Shown: positions 1 to 8,103 of the stretch, piece after piece
How the letters are laid out: each line of letters opens with the position of its first letter
How positions within the stretch are numbered: the first letter of the stretch is position 1
DNA from: a virus
Length of the DNA: 45,840 bases
Virus record (IMG/VR): IMGVR_UViG_3300042541_002829
Location: 1 to 45,840 of that record
Reading direction: 5' to 3' (one strand)
The notes under the pieces: model-generated
Told to the model about the DNA's origin: nothing
Database searches by the model: none
Seen by the model: the letters and a program-made list of their open reading frames with translations, nothing else
Program-made: the position numbers and the translations under genes

Positions 1-888
1 TATATATAGAACTGCGGAATAATTAACCACCCCATAGTTCAATTCCGTACAGCTTTCTCCCCAGTGATGCCCGCTGGTCACCCTGTGTCTTTGAGCAAAC
101 TCTCTTATAAGGTTTCTGCCTGTTTCTATTCGAATCCATCTATTTCCAGAATTAACTTGAGCCTGCATATCGTTTATTGAGTATGTCCAGTAATCTCCAT
201 TGACTTCTCGTAACGCTTCGATTACTTCGGCAAATGGCTCTATGCCCCTATTGTCTAACTCAAAGGCAGCAAACCACTTAACATTTGGGAATCTTCTTGA
301 AATTTCTACTTTGTCTGCAAGCCAATCAAGATGCTCTTTTGCATCACACTTCCAGGCTACTAGTGGTGTTCCGATTACAAAATGCTTATCGTAATCAATT
401 GGTTTGAATACTGGTGAATCGGGTGTTTTTATTTCTGGTTTATTCAGCTCTGCAATAAAGTCTGAACAGACACCGGCGAATTGGGTTTTCCAGCCAGAGT
501 TAATTTCCCACCAAGAAAGTTCTGGTAAAACTTTAATGCATTTAGTTGAGGTTGATTTCTTGCCCGGATAAGCCCAAACATAACCCCTGCTTGTAATCGT
601 GTAATCGTCTGTGTCGTGAAAAAAACAATGTAAATCGTGTTGCATTGCAAAACTCAACGCTTCTTTGTTTTTGCAATGAATCCATATTTGGTTAGTTCTA
701 TCAATTAACCATTCTTTTGGTACGGAATACTGGGGTCCGTCGTGTCCAAGGAAAAGTCCAGAATCATTAGCCCACAGGTCAACTTCAACATCAAATCCAC
801 TGGCTATTGCGGCCTCTATGTATTGTGGATTATTTTCAAGTTCTGGTTTTGGGCCGTTTAAATTGCCTCTATGAGATATATAAATCAT
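1..888 (-). CDS. GDPD-like / glycosyltransferase two-domain protein (partial, runs off left edge)
   Basis: An open frame of 296 codons with no stop reaches the window edge, so the C-terminus is missing. The N-terminus (ISHRGN, then EVDLW and FLGHD within the first 50 residues) has the HRG / E-D / H pattern of the glycerophosphodiester phosphodiesterase TIM-barrel family. The stretch DDYTITSRGYVWAYPG is typical of the small bacterial and phage branch often found in sugar clusters. From about residue 170 the sequence changes to a second domain (FVIGTPLVAWK, WFAAFELDNRG, RIETGRNL) resembling phage GT-A glycosyltransferases. Its ATG overlaps the stop of the FkbM gene as ATGA, so it is translationally coupled as the last visible gene of the operon. 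The first domain is reasonably sure; the donor and acceptor are unknown. Confidence 0.8.
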   Translation of the reverse strand, partial: MIYISHRGNLNGPKPELENNPQYIEAAIASGFDVEVDLWANDSGLFLGHDGPQYSVPKEWLIDRTNQIWIHCKNKEALSFAMQHDLHCFFHDTDDYTITSRGYVWAYPGKKSTSTKCIKVLPELSWWEINSGWKTQFAGVCSDFIAELNKPEIKTPDSPVFKPIDYDKHFVIGTPLVAWKCDAKEHLDWLADKVEISRRFPNVKWFAAFELDNRGIEPFAEVIEALREVNGDYWTYSINDMQAQVNSGNRWIRIETGRNLIREFAQRHRVTSGHHWGESCTELNYGVVNYSAVLYI

Positions 889-1487
889 AAAATCCTTGTG
901 AAATGGATGTCCGCTTCCTTGCCTACATTGTCAGGGACAACACTACATGAGAAACTATTTGCCTCTAGCCAAGCGACGATATCTTCTACTCTGTTTTCTT
1001 GAGTTTTATATAGGTCGACTGTATAAGCGCCTTCGCACTTGCCCTTTAAAACAATCCCTATTTTTTCGCCAAGGCTCTTCAAAACTCTAAAATCGTTACC
1101 CTGAGCATCAACCCATAGGTAGTCAATTTTTTCAATTCCATTGTCAATTATGAAAGTATCAAGTCTTGTTGTTTGAACTTCGGCAGTGTGGGTTACCTGG
1201 AAGTCTGGTCTACCTTCCCATTTCTCGTGAATATCATCGGCAAATTCGTACAGAGAAGAACACCCCCAATCTCCGCCACCAGCAATATTGAAAACTTTTG
1301 TTGTTTCCTCAATATCTACCGCCTTGCCAATAAGGTGGAAATTGCTATCCTCCTTGAACCTATTTGACAAATGCTCTATTAGTTCTGGGGTTGGCTCAAA
1401 GGCCCAGACTTCATTATTTTTATCATTGATAAAATGCGCTGTGTCATTTCCATAGTTTGCACCGACCTCAACAATTATAGATTTCAT
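885..1487 (-). CDS. FkbM-family SAM-dependent methyltransferase
   Basis: About 200 residues. The SAM-binding start IVEVGANYGNDT is followed by FEPTPE and later LDTFIID and YLWVDAQGNDFRVLKSL, the characteristic FkbM methyltransferase motifs. Members O-methylate sugars or polyketides. An upstream in-frame start at 1538 is possible, but the ATG at 1487 overlaps the preceding stop as ATGA and gives the normal family N-terminus, so I use it. The neighbours are sugar nucleotidyl- and glycosyltransferases, so methylation of a glycan made or attached by this operon is the likely role; that is inference. Confidence 0.85.
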   Translation of the reverse strand: MKSIIVEVGANYGNDTAHFINDKNNEVWAFEPTPELIEHLSNRFKEDSNFHLIGKAVDIEETTKVFNIAGGGDWGCSSLYEFADDIHEKWEGRPDFQVTHTAEVQTTRLDTFIIDNGIEKIDYLWVDAQGNDFRVLKSLGEKIGIVLKGKCEGAYTVDLYKTQENRVEDIVAWLEANSFSCSVVPDNVGKEADIHFTRIL

Positions 1488-2857
1488 TTGTTGTTCTCTA
1501 AGTAGTAATTGAGGTCTTCTGGCGTTCCGATTCCCCACATCTTAGGGACTTCTTTAATTCGTATCTTTTTACCGTCCTGGATTGCTTCATTAAATACCGG
1601 GCAGACATAGAACTCATTATTTGTTCTAATATCTTTTTCAATCATTTGATTTGCATATTTGACATAATCCGAGCCGTGCTTCCAGTAGTAAATGCCAACC
1701 GTTGCATTGTCTGAAATTGGATTTTTTTCTGCCACCTCTGTTACAAGACCATCATCACCGAGCTTTGCATAAGACCATTTTGGATGGGTCGCCTTGAACG
1801 TGAGGATTCCACCGTCAATACCCTCGACTCCAAATGCATACAAGCAATCATTGCTACTCCACTCAACTATTTGGTCGGAGTTTGCCATCAATAATGGTTC
1901 CTCATTATCAATCAATCCAGATGCCAGCAAGGTTGTACATGCGGCCCCCTCTGTCATTCCATCAACCAAAACAATGTCGCACCCAGGCTTAATGAGACCT
2001 AGGACTTGTTTTAAGTTATATTTCTCGTAGTGTTCTTTTTGCACCAAGAAAATAAAATGAGCATCAATATTTAGGTTCTCAACTACGACCTGAATCATTG
2101 GCTTGCCATTTACCTCAATCAATGGTTTTGGAAATGTATAACCAGCCTGTGCGAAGCGTGAACCAGCCCCCGCCATCGGTATCAAAACATTCATCTTTTC
2201 ATTCCTCCATGCAACAGGCTTTTTGCCCCTTGTCTCAATTTCTTCAACGAAGCGTAGTAGGCGCTCCTTAATAAGGTCATCAGCATTCTTGATTGCATGG
2301 AGGTTTGCTCCAGAGCTGAGCGCTCCCTCTCTGCCAACATGTGAATCCTCAATAATTATAGTATTTGCTGGGCTTGCATCCAGCGAGACCATGCACTGCC
2401 AGTACATCTCTGGATGTGGCTTATGGTTCCTTACATCCTCGTTGCTCATGATGTAGCTCACATACTTAAGTACCCCGATTGCGTCAAGCGCCGTTATCAC
2501 GGTGTCTCTTATGGCATTTGAGGCAACAGCAATCCGCCACCCTTTTTCCTTGAGGGTCTGCATTATGTCAATCGCTACATAGTTTTTTGGGAAGTCTGCA
2601 AGTATCTTCAATGTTGCTTTTTGTTTATCTTCCCAGACTTGTTGATGCATTGATTCCGGAAGACCTTTTTCTTCTGTAAGCATCTTTAGCTTGGTTGTCG
2701 TCCCTAATCCGTCGTATTTTGACAGATGCTCTTCTTGGGAAATTATGTATTCTTTTCCAACCCTGCTCAGGGCGATATTGAGAGAATCATAGTGGACTTC
2801 TCTTGACTCAATTAAAACTCCATCAAGGTCAAAGATAATAAGAAAGTTATTTTTCAT
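1484..2857 (-). CDS. HAD-family phosphatase fused to sugar-phosphate nucleotidyltransferase
   Basis: 457 residues with two domains. Residues 1-210 are a HAD hydrolase of the beta-phosphoglucomutase-like type: nucleophile motif DLDGVLIES, then ASNAIRDT and IIIEDSHVGREGA. Residues about 220-457 are a nucleotidyltransferase: the signature-like GAGSRFAQAG followed by FPKPLIEVNGKPMIQ, later LLMANSDQ and MWGIGTPEDL. Together the two activities could dephosphorylate and activate a sugar phosphate (phosphorylated sugar to NDP-sugar). The start at 2857 overlaps the upstream gene by 11 bp; a longer start at 2914 exists but would lie mostly within that gene. The fusion of both enzymes in one phage polypeptide is unusual. 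Confidence 0.85.
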   Translation of the reverse strand: MKNNFLIIFDLDGVLIESREVHYDSLNIALSRVGKEYIISQEEHLSKYDGLGTTTKLKMLTEEKGLPESMHQQVWEDKQKATLKILADFPKNYVAIDIMQTLKEKGWRIAVASNAIRDTVITALDAIGVLKYVSYIMSNEDVRNHKPHPEMYWQCMVSLDASPANTIIIEDSHVGREGALSSGANLHAIKNADDLIKERLLRFVEEIETRGKKPVAWRNEKMNVLIPMAGAGSRFAQAGYTFPKPLIEVNGKPMIQVVVENLNIDAHFIFLVQKEHYEKYNLKQVLGLIKPGCDIVLVDGMTEGAACTTLLASGLIDNEEPLLMANSDQIVEWSSNDCLYAFGVEGIDGGILTFKATHPKWSYAKLGDDGLVTEVAEKNPISDNATVGIYYWKHGSDYVKYANQMIEKDIRTNNEFYVCPVFNEAIQDGKKIRIKEVPKMWGIGTPEDLNYYLENNK

Positions 2858-3503
2858 CTGGATTAGGTCCTGCGTGCCTGTGCCATTTATTGTGACGAAC
2901 AATGCTTTTTCCATTGCATTTCATTACATACTTGTCGCGGACTCGCATTGACCACTCAACATCTTCTGCTTCGTTCCATCCACGTGATTCGTCAAGAGGT
3001 TCTTCAATCATCACATGTTTTTTTACTATAAAAAAACCGCCCGATATATACATGTACTGAGTTTGGGTCCAGTCGTTGTAGTCAAGTGACCATGCCCGAC
3101 CGTGATTAGGCTTGTCCCAGAGAGACCAGTCCATAGGATTTCTGGCTCCATTTATTAGATACTGCGGGCATGAGCAAATATCCCAGTCCGTACCAAATGA
3201 CTTAAACTCCTCATACCAGCTTGCGTCAAATAGGTGGTAATCGTGCATCAGCACGATATTCTCGTACGTTGAATTCTGGGCAAGGATGTTTTTCTTCCTA
3301 GTAATCCACTTTGGTTTTACCGATTCGTCAAAGTCAATTTTTACAACCTCAGGGCCATCAACACCAGATGAGTCACCACCACCAACAATCAGTATTTCAA
3401 AACTGGGAATTTTTAGACTTTGAATATTTTTTACTATTTCGTTGAGACGCTGTTTATCTTCGTAAACTGTAATTATCCCAAACGTGAAAGATATATCACT
3501 CAT
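2847..3503 (-). CDS. Glycosyltransferase, family-2-like (GT-A)
   Basis: 218 residues. The N-terminal strand pattern FTFGIITVYED, then FEILIVGGGDSSG, is the nucleotide-sugar binding half of a GT-A fold. VLMHDYH supplies a metal-binding acidic position in place of the classic DXD. GWNEAEDVEWSMRVRDKY is the acceptor-side ED motif common in GT2-like enzymes. It lies between the GT-B gene and the HAD/nucleotidyltransferase gene in the same coupled operon. The target, either virion protein or host surface glycan, cannot be read from the sequence. Confidence 0.8.
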   Translation of the reverse strand: MSDISFTFGIITVYEDKQRLNEIVKNIQSLKIPSFEILIVGGGDSSGVDGPEVVKIDFDESVKPKWITRKKNILAQNSTYENIVLMHDYHLFDASWYEEFKSFGTDWDICSCPQYLINGARNPMDWSLWDKPNHGRAWSLDYNDWTQTQYMYISGGFFIVKKHVMIEEPLDESRGWNEAEDVEWSMRVRDKYVMKCNGKSIVRHNKWHRHAGPNPDEK

Positions 3504-3510
3504 AATACTT

Positions 3511-4608
3511 CTACATGCTGTCCAAGATAAATTTTAGTGTCGAGTCCCACTCTGGTGCTCTAGCTTTGACGGTAAAATTTTTTAAGTTTTCTAAATTAAT
3601 TTCTGCATCGTCAATTCTCTTTTGAGGGTCACGCAGCTCATTAAAGTGATACTCCCAGTCTTCCCAGTTGTGCGCAATTCGACCTATTCCCGCTTTTGCT
3701 AGTTCTAGGTATTCCGGGGACGGAGAAGCAATGAACGGAACGCCAGCGGCAGCGTACTCAAGGCCTTTTATGTACGATTTTGCATCGTTAAATTTAACTG
3801 GGCTCAGTGGCACTAAGCCAATGTCAATATGCTTGAACAGTTTAGGATAATCACTAATTGGCAACATGTGTGAAACACTGCAATGCATAACATGCACTCC
3901 GGCCAACTCATGAGCAAGTGGCGCATTGTCTGTATGCCCAGAGTGATGAAACTTTAACTTATTTTTTTGTATATATTTACCAAATTTTGGCCCCAATACC
4001 TCAAGGTCGTTTGACCTCCATGGAGTTGCCCCCACCCAACCGATTGTAGGGTTCCAGGTATCTCTAACTTTTCTCTTTACCCATCTATCTAAATCTATTC
4101 CGTTTCTAACCATAAAAACATTTTTATGGAATTGTTTGTAGTAATCCAGTAGAAATGGAGTGGATACAATAAGGGCATCGGCTTGTTCTATTATTTTTGC
4201 ATAGTGCCCTCTGTTTACTTCTGGATTTTTTTTGGGGTCAGTTGTTTCAAATGCTCTATTGGTTGGCTCTAAGCCGTCAAACCAGTCGTCAATATCTACT
4301 ATTATCTTTTGACCCAATTCTTTGGCAATTGGCATAAAATCGGCAAAAGTTTTATGCATTATTAACTTTAAGATTATTAAATCCCAGCCGTGTATTGCTT
4401 TATCATCCTCTATAAGCAAACCAATACCTTTTGATTGATTCAAACCAGGCAGTCCAAGACCGCAAACCCAGTTATAATCTTTCTGCAACTCGTCCATTGG
4501 CAGTTTGCACCTGTAATGAGCGCAGCCGTTTGGCTGGATTGGCTGCAAACCGAAAGACCAATCAGTGGTCAAAAAAGCGGCCGTAGGTCTTCTTACTTCT
4601 TCGGTCAT
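3511..4608 (-). CDS. Glycosyltransferase, GT-B fold (family-4-like)
   Basis: 365 residues. The early NGCAHYRCKLPMDEL resembles phage and bacterial GT-B proteins that begin with a GxAxYR-type acceptor loop. Residues about 95-170 give the inter-domain region (IVDIDDWFDGL, ALIVSTPFLLDYY, VRNGIDLDRW). The C-terminal half has IGWVGATPWR and KGLEYAAAGVPFIAS, the donor-binding E-x(n)-G signature of family 4. The start overlaps the stop of the upstream gene as ATGA. The likely role is transfer of a sugar onto a protein or glycan chain with the adjacent GT-A enzyme. Confidence 0.85.
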   Translation of the reverse strand: MTEEVRRPTAAFLTTDWSFGLQPIQPNGCAHYRCKLPMDELQKDYNWVCGLGLPGLNQSKGIGLLIEDDKAIHGWDLIILKLIMHKTFADFMPIAKELGQKIIVDIDDWFDGLEPTNRAFETTDPKKNPEVNRGHYAKIIEQADALIVSTPFLLDYYKQFHKNVFMVRNGIDLDRWVKRKVRDTWNPTIGWVGATPWRSNDLEVLGPKFGKYIQKNKLKFHHSGHTDNAPLAHELAGVHVMHCSVSHMLPISDYPKLFKHIDIGLVPLSPVKFNDAKSYIKGLEYAAAGVPFIASPSPEYLELAKAGIGRIAHNWEDWEYHFNELRDPQKRIDDAEINLENLKNFTVKARAPEWDSTLKFILDSM

Positions 4609-5054
4609 TGGATAGATTCTAGTACAAGCTTGTAGGGGTTGATTTGATGGGGCCAGAAATAAGGAATTGATGGATTAACTTCCCCAAACAAAGGGATGTA
4701 ATATTCTGGTAATTTACGTACGAGATTAGACTTGTGACTTTCATGTATGCGCTCATCACCAATCCATGGAGGTAGAGCATCAAAGCTTGGTTCCACCAAC
4801 GATGAAATTTTATCTAGGCATGTATCCTTGTACCCACGAGCAATCCACGCTTTGCAGATTTCTACTCCGTAGGCTGAAAGCGCAGACTCAAAACCTACCC
4901 ACATTTTTACAGCTGGGTGGCTTTTCCATCCGTATTCTGGGTCAAGTAAGCTTTTGAGGATTTGCAGTGTCTCTACGCGCTGTTTGCCGAGTCGCCTGTA
5001 GTCGAGTACTGATGCCGATTCCTCAAAACTTGGATATGGTAAAAATGTTTGCAT
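4605..5054 (-). CDS. Pyrimidine-dimer glycosylase-like protein (MSMEG_6728 family)
   Basis: About 149 residues beginning MQTFLPYPSFEESASVLDYRRL, with GKQRVETLQIL next. This opening is characteristic of the actinobacterial MSMEG_6728 family, which belongs to the T4 endonuclease V / pyrimidine-dimer excision superfamily. Members are thought to act on UV-damaged DNA, but the activity of this subgroup is unproven to my knowledge. The ATG at 5054 gives the family N-terminus; in-frame ATGs at 5078 and 5075 would add eight residues. It is the first gene of the sugar operon and overlaps the next as ATGA, although its role seems unrelated. Confidence 0.75.
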   Translation of the reverse strand: MQTFLPYPSFEESASVLDYRRLGKQRVETLQILKSLLDPEYGWKSHPAVKMWVGFESALSAYGVEICKAWIARGYKDTCLDKISSLVEPSFDALPPWIGDERIHESHKSNLVRKLPEYYIPLFGEVNPSIPYFWPHQINPYKLVLESIQ

Positions 5055-5098
5055 AAATAGATAGTACCCTTGCATCATGAGAATTTCAATGGATTTTT

Positions 5099-5542
5099 AT
5101 GGAAATTAATAAAAAAAGTGCTCCCCAAAATAGTGTTGTTGACATAATAAGACAGGGTCAATGGGGTGGTGTTGTATACCTTCATAAGCTTTCCTGTGGC
5201 CATCTTGAGCCACGAAAGAGGCCGGCAAAGACCGAAAAGATTGCATGTTCAATGTGCGTCAAAGCCTCAACATTTACAAAAATGTCAGCTGAGTTTATTA
5301 GAACAGGTGTGGGGTACGAAGGATACGACGAAATAGAGGTAGAAGAGAACCAGTCTGAGGTTTTGCTTTCATCACTCCAGGAAGAGGTCTCTAGGATGCG
5401 CGTGCATATAGCAAAAAAGCTACAGCTACTACCAGACGACATAATCATACACATTGAAGAATCTGAAGATGGTTCAAATATTAGTGGCGGCTCTATCTTT
5501 CTTGATAGAGACTCGCTATTTAGACTTTCCGAAGAGGGTTAG
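5099..5542 (+). CDS. Hypothetical protein with a possible zinc site
   Basis: 147 residues, not recognised. LSCGHLEPRKR followed by IACSMC gives a C-G-H...C-x2-C cluster near residues 32-53 that could bind zinc. After that come an acidic linker and a helical segment (SSLQEEVSRMRVHIAKKLQLL). It is divergent from the sugar operon and converges, with a 4-bp overlap, on the next minus-strand gene. The ribosome site is weak. Confidence 0.6.
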   Translation: MEINKKSAPQNSVVDIIRQGQWGGVVYLHKLSCGHLEPRKRPAKTEKIACSMCVKASTFTKMSAEFIRTGVGYEGYDEIEVEENQSEVLLSSLQEEVSRMRVHIAKKLQLLPDDIIIHIEESEDGSNISGGSIFLDRDSLFRLSEEG

Positions 5543-5751
5543 TCAGCATCATCAATAATTGTTTTTTTCTTCTTTTTCCCAACAGGACCATACAGGTCAT
5601 GAGTTCTCTGTGGATGACCCAAGGGTAGTCGAAGTCTTTTTTTGCCGGCTTTTGTACCAGCAACGGTTTCGACTTCTTTGGTTATCGGGTTAATTCTGGT
5701 TCTGCCTGATGATTTTGAATTGTTATTTGCCACAAGTGAATAGTAACCCAA
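5539..5751 (-). CDS. Small basic hypothetical protein
   Basis: 70 residues and strongly basic. The middle reads SSGRTRINPITKEVETV and the tail carries a KKKKK run followed by an acidic IIDDAD. Such charged peptides are often nucleic-acid associated, but nothing specific is recognisable. It follows the lysozyme-like gene by 18 bp and is probably cotranscribed with it. Confidence 0.5.
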   Translation of the reverse strand: MGYYSLVANNNSKSSGRTRINPITKEVETVAGTKAGKKRLRLPLGHPQRTHDLYGPVGKKKKKTIIDDAD

Positions 5752-5769
5752 CGCAAGTAGTACTGGTTG

Positions 5770-6351
5770 CTACTTGCTCTTTTTGCACCTGTGGGCGTGT
5801 TCCGGACCCCATGCACATGGGTCCCATGGGTCCCATCCGGCAAGCTTGAATAGCTCTCGCCCGACTTTTAGGTTGTTTACAGGGTCAAGAAGGTCTTCCT
5901 GCGTGCAGAATCCAAATTGGACGCACGCAATGGCGTTCTTGTTCCGGCTCAGGTCCCAGTTTACTCCGTTGATTTGCAGGAGGCCCGAATCTGACTTATT
6001 TGTTGCTTTGGTATACCCGGTGATATTGCAGTTCTTATCAACGATGGAGCTGCCGATGCGGTTTGGGCAGCCACCAGACTCGCGGAGGACGATTTTCTTG
6101 AGCTTCGGTATCTGTTTTGCCGGCCAACCAACGCTTAGAGCCATTTCATCAAGCCATGAAACATCGCCATGGGTGAACTTTACTGCCTCAAAACTGCTGA
6201 TTTCGTTACTCTTTTCGCGCTGAATCAACGCTGCAGATTCACGGCCAATGCTTGCATATGGAGCTTTTGCCTCCATTGCATTTACTACCGAGACCCCTAC
6301 CTGGGCGATAACCATAAAAAAAATAGCGTAAATTCCAGTTTTGACGTTCAA
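5770..6351 (-). CDS. Secreted lytic transglycosylase / lysozyme-like protein
   Basis: 193 residues. A hydrophobic N-terminus (TGIYAIFFMVIAQVGVSVVNA) looks like a signal peptide with cleavage near residue 25, or an uncleaved anchor. The catalytic domain shows VLRESGG (the glutamate of the SLT/lysozyme fold), SDSGLLQINGVNW, LLDPVNNLKVG and GWDPWDPCAWG. This is the pattern of secreted actinobacterial transglycosylase-like enzymes that cut peptidoglycan. Several cysteines could form disulfides outside the cell. The start codon is TTG, chosen because AAGGAG stands 6 bases upstream. A promoter lies about 100 bases upstream. A role in lysis or cell-wall passage is likely. Confidence 0.85.
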   Translation of the reverse strand: MNVKTGIYAIFFMVIAQVGVSVVNAMEAKAPYASIGRESAALIQREKSNEISSFEAVKFTHGDVSWLDEMALSVGWPAKQIPKLKKIVLRESGGCPNRIGSSIVDKNCNITGYTKATNKSDSGLLQINGVNWDLSRNKNAIACVQFGFCTQEDLLDPVNNLKVGRELFKLAGWDPWDPCAWGPEHAHRCKKSK

Positions 6352-6449
6352 GTTTGACTCCTTGGTTAGGTGTGTAGGACGTAGAGACGATGCAACCCCA
6401 GTGGGGACCTATCTCAGTTTGAAAAAACCCTTCGTGTATCCATACATCA

Positions 6450-6479
6450 ATTATAGCCTTTTGTGGAATCTTTCCGCAA
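6450..6479 (-). promoter_or_regulatory. Sigma-70-like promoter for the lysozyme-like gene
   Basis: On the minus strand TTGCGG (6474-6479), 18 bp, TATAAT (6450-6455). It faces the lysozyme-like gene, leaving a leader of about 90 bases that contains a small CCCC/GGGG hairpin (6399-6409). Confidence 0.6.
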
Positions 6480-6633
6480 TTTTACTGAAGTTTTGAGAAA
6501 ATAAAATCCTTACCAACAAAGGGTTTTAAGGGTTTTGGTTAAAAAAATATATTTTTGGTGCGATTTTGCGGTCGTATTGTTCGTATTTGCACCAATGACC
6601 AAGAACTCTTGAGCGTCGACCGATAGGAGAAAA

Positions 6634-7032
6634 TTACTCTTCTATTTTATTTTTTACCTGGGAGTACTTTGCGTAATGAAGAGTTCTCTCTGCATATTCA
6701 GGATTTAGTGTTTTAAACCAGTTTCCAACCGACCTCATTAGAACCCCCGGTTTGCCGGTTGCCTCGCATGTCCTGCCTGCAATTTCCTCGTACCTCGCAA
6801 CGACAGCGTCCATCTCGTCACGTAAGCCTGGATTTGAAGACTGGAAATAGTACCTAAGCCCACCAAATTTTTCTTTTACCTGGAACAAGTCGTATTTTGG
6901 GTCAATTTTGGATAGCTCTTTATCGCAATCAATAATCAATTGATACCAGCCCTCGTCGACTTCTATCCGAGAGTAATAGGGGGGTTTTATCTTCTTTGCT
7001 AGTTCTTCTACATGTTTACTTAAGTCATTCAT
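6634..7032 (-). CDS. Conserved phage protein with FGGLRYY motif
   Basis: 132 residues. The segment VKEKFGGLRYYFQ, followed by a helical stretch and CEATGKPGVLM, recurs in small phage and prophage proteins of unknown function. CEATGKPG suggests a partial cysteine knuckle, but only one cysteine remains here, so zinc binding is doubtful. It is the last of a small minus-strand series (7829-6634). No function is assigned. Confidence 0.7.
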   Translation of the reverse strand: MNDLSKHVEELAKKIKPPYYSRIEVDEGWYQLIIDCDKELSKIDPKYDLFQVKEKFGGLRYYFQSSNPGLRDEMDAVVARYEEIAGRTCEATGKPGVLMRSVGNWFKTLNPEYAERTLHYAKYSQVKNKIEE

Positions 7033-7041
7033 AAAGCTCCC

Positions 7042-7323
7042 TTACCTGATTACCTTTACACCGCGTTTTGTACGCTCGCGTTGTCGCTGTCTATGCGAAA
7101 GTCCACCCCATATTCCCTGAACGCCCATGAATTGCAATGAAAAATTTAGACAGTCGTTTTTTGAATTGCAAGAATTGCAAATCTCAACAGCTTTCTCACT
7201 ATTGAGCTTATCCTGCCCCCCAGCATGTTTTTCTGGAAACCACCAATCCGTTGGAAATCCCCTGCAGGCACCGTCAAAACTTGGAACCGGAATATTTGCG
7301 TTTAAAAGGTCAATGTCATACAT
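7042..7323 (-). CDS. WhiB-like Fe-S transcription factor (first of four)
   Basis: 93 residues. The cysteine near residue 20 (GACRGFP) and the trio CNSCNSKNDC give the four [4Fe-4S] ligands in C...C-x2-C-x5-C spacing. GIWGG follows, then the basic tail RQRQRERTKRG, which contacts DNA or sigma factor in WhiB proteins. The family is restricted to actinobacteria and their phages; phage copies can down-regulate host whiB genes. It overlaps the next gene upstream by 8 bp. Confidence 0.92.
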   Translation of the reverse strand: MYDIDLLNANIPVPSFDGACRGFPTDWWFPEKHAGGQDKLNSEKAVEICNSCNSKNDCLNFSLQFMGVQGIWGGLSHRQRQRERTKRGVKVIR

Positions 7324-7555
7324 TTTTATTGTTTGAATCTTTCATTCGTCCCCTGACCTTGTCGTACAAACCGCTTCTGATGTCATCATAGACCTCGGCG
7401 GCATATTCTGGATGCCCCAAATCAAGGGCAAGAATTTTTGCAGTTTTTTCCCAGTCGCTAACCGTCTTGCGTAAAAGCTCAATCTCTGCAATTGCTTCGT
7501 CGGCGTCAGACCAAAATAGTCTATGTTTCAATCTCTTGACAATGTCCTCAATCAT
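7316..7555 (-). CDS. Hypothetical helical protein
   Basis: About 79 residues from the ATG at 7555, which has AAGG upstream and overlaps the previous stop by 8 bp. A TTG at 7597 would add 14 residues but lies deep in the upstream gene. The composition is charged and helical (EAIAEIELLRKTVSDWEK). HPEYAAEVYDDIRSGLY resembles small phage proteins of unknown role. Confidence 0.6.
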   Translation of the reverse strand: MIEDIVKRLKHRLFWSDADEAIAEIELLRKTVSDWEKTAKILALDLGHPEYAAEVYDDIRSGLYDKVRGRMKDSNNKNV

Positions 7556-7829
7556 TTTTAGACATACCTTTTGTTTTTCGGGCAATGATTTTTTCAATTT
7601 TTTTTCTTATTTTTGACATTTCGTTCCATATTCTGTCAAATTGTTCTTTTTCGTTGCGAGTTACTGCAACGCAATTGTCTTCAATTTTTGGAATAAATTG
7701 CTGAATTTCTTTTGACAAAACAACATGTTGCTCACGGAGGGAGATTATTTTTTTTCTAGATTTCTCATCAACATCTATTTTTTCAATGTCTTTTATCACT
7801 GTCCAAAAATTTATTCTGCCTATATTCAT
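7548..7829 (-). CDS. Hypothetical coiled-coil-like protein
   Basis: 93 residues, rich in Lys, Glu and Ile, almost entirely predicted helix (SRKKIISLREQHVVLSKEIQ, IWNEMSKIRKKIEKII). No family is recognised. It begins just downstream of the tRNA on the same strand and is coupled to the following gene. Confidence 0.55.
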   Translation of the reverse strand: MNIGRINFWTVIKDIEKIDVDEKSRKKIISLREQHVVLSKEIQQFIPKIEDNCVAVTRNEKEQFDRIWNEMSKIRKKIEKIIARKTKGMSKND

Positions 7830-7851
7830 ACATCCTCCGTTGGTGCGTTGT

Positions 7852-7923
<72 letters not shown>

Positions 7924-7926
7924 GAT

Positions 7927-8064
7927 TCAATCTTGCTCTTCATTTTTGGGTTCAGGTGCGCAGTCTTCTTCTTGTTCTAAATAATAAATTTGTTCTTGCC
8001 CGCCAAGAGACGTTCGCTCAACATTTATTATTTTTTGAATTATTTTTTTTATTTCTGCCACCAT
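7927..8064 (-). CDS. Short hypothetical ORF (45 aa)
   Basis: ATG at 8064 to TGA at 7927, beginning MVAEIKKIIQKIINVERTS, with an acidic tail (EQEEDCAPEPKNEEQD). It fills the gap between the reductase and the tRNA on the same strand. The ribosome site is weak and no family is recognised. Codon composition resembles its neighbours, so it is plausible but unproven. Confidence 0.4.
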   Translation of the reverse strand: MVAEIKKIIQKIINVERTSLGGQEQIYYLEQEEDCAPEPKNEEQD

Positions 8065-8103
8065 AGTCCACACAGTAGAACAAAGTTTTACAAAAGTCAA
8101 GAC

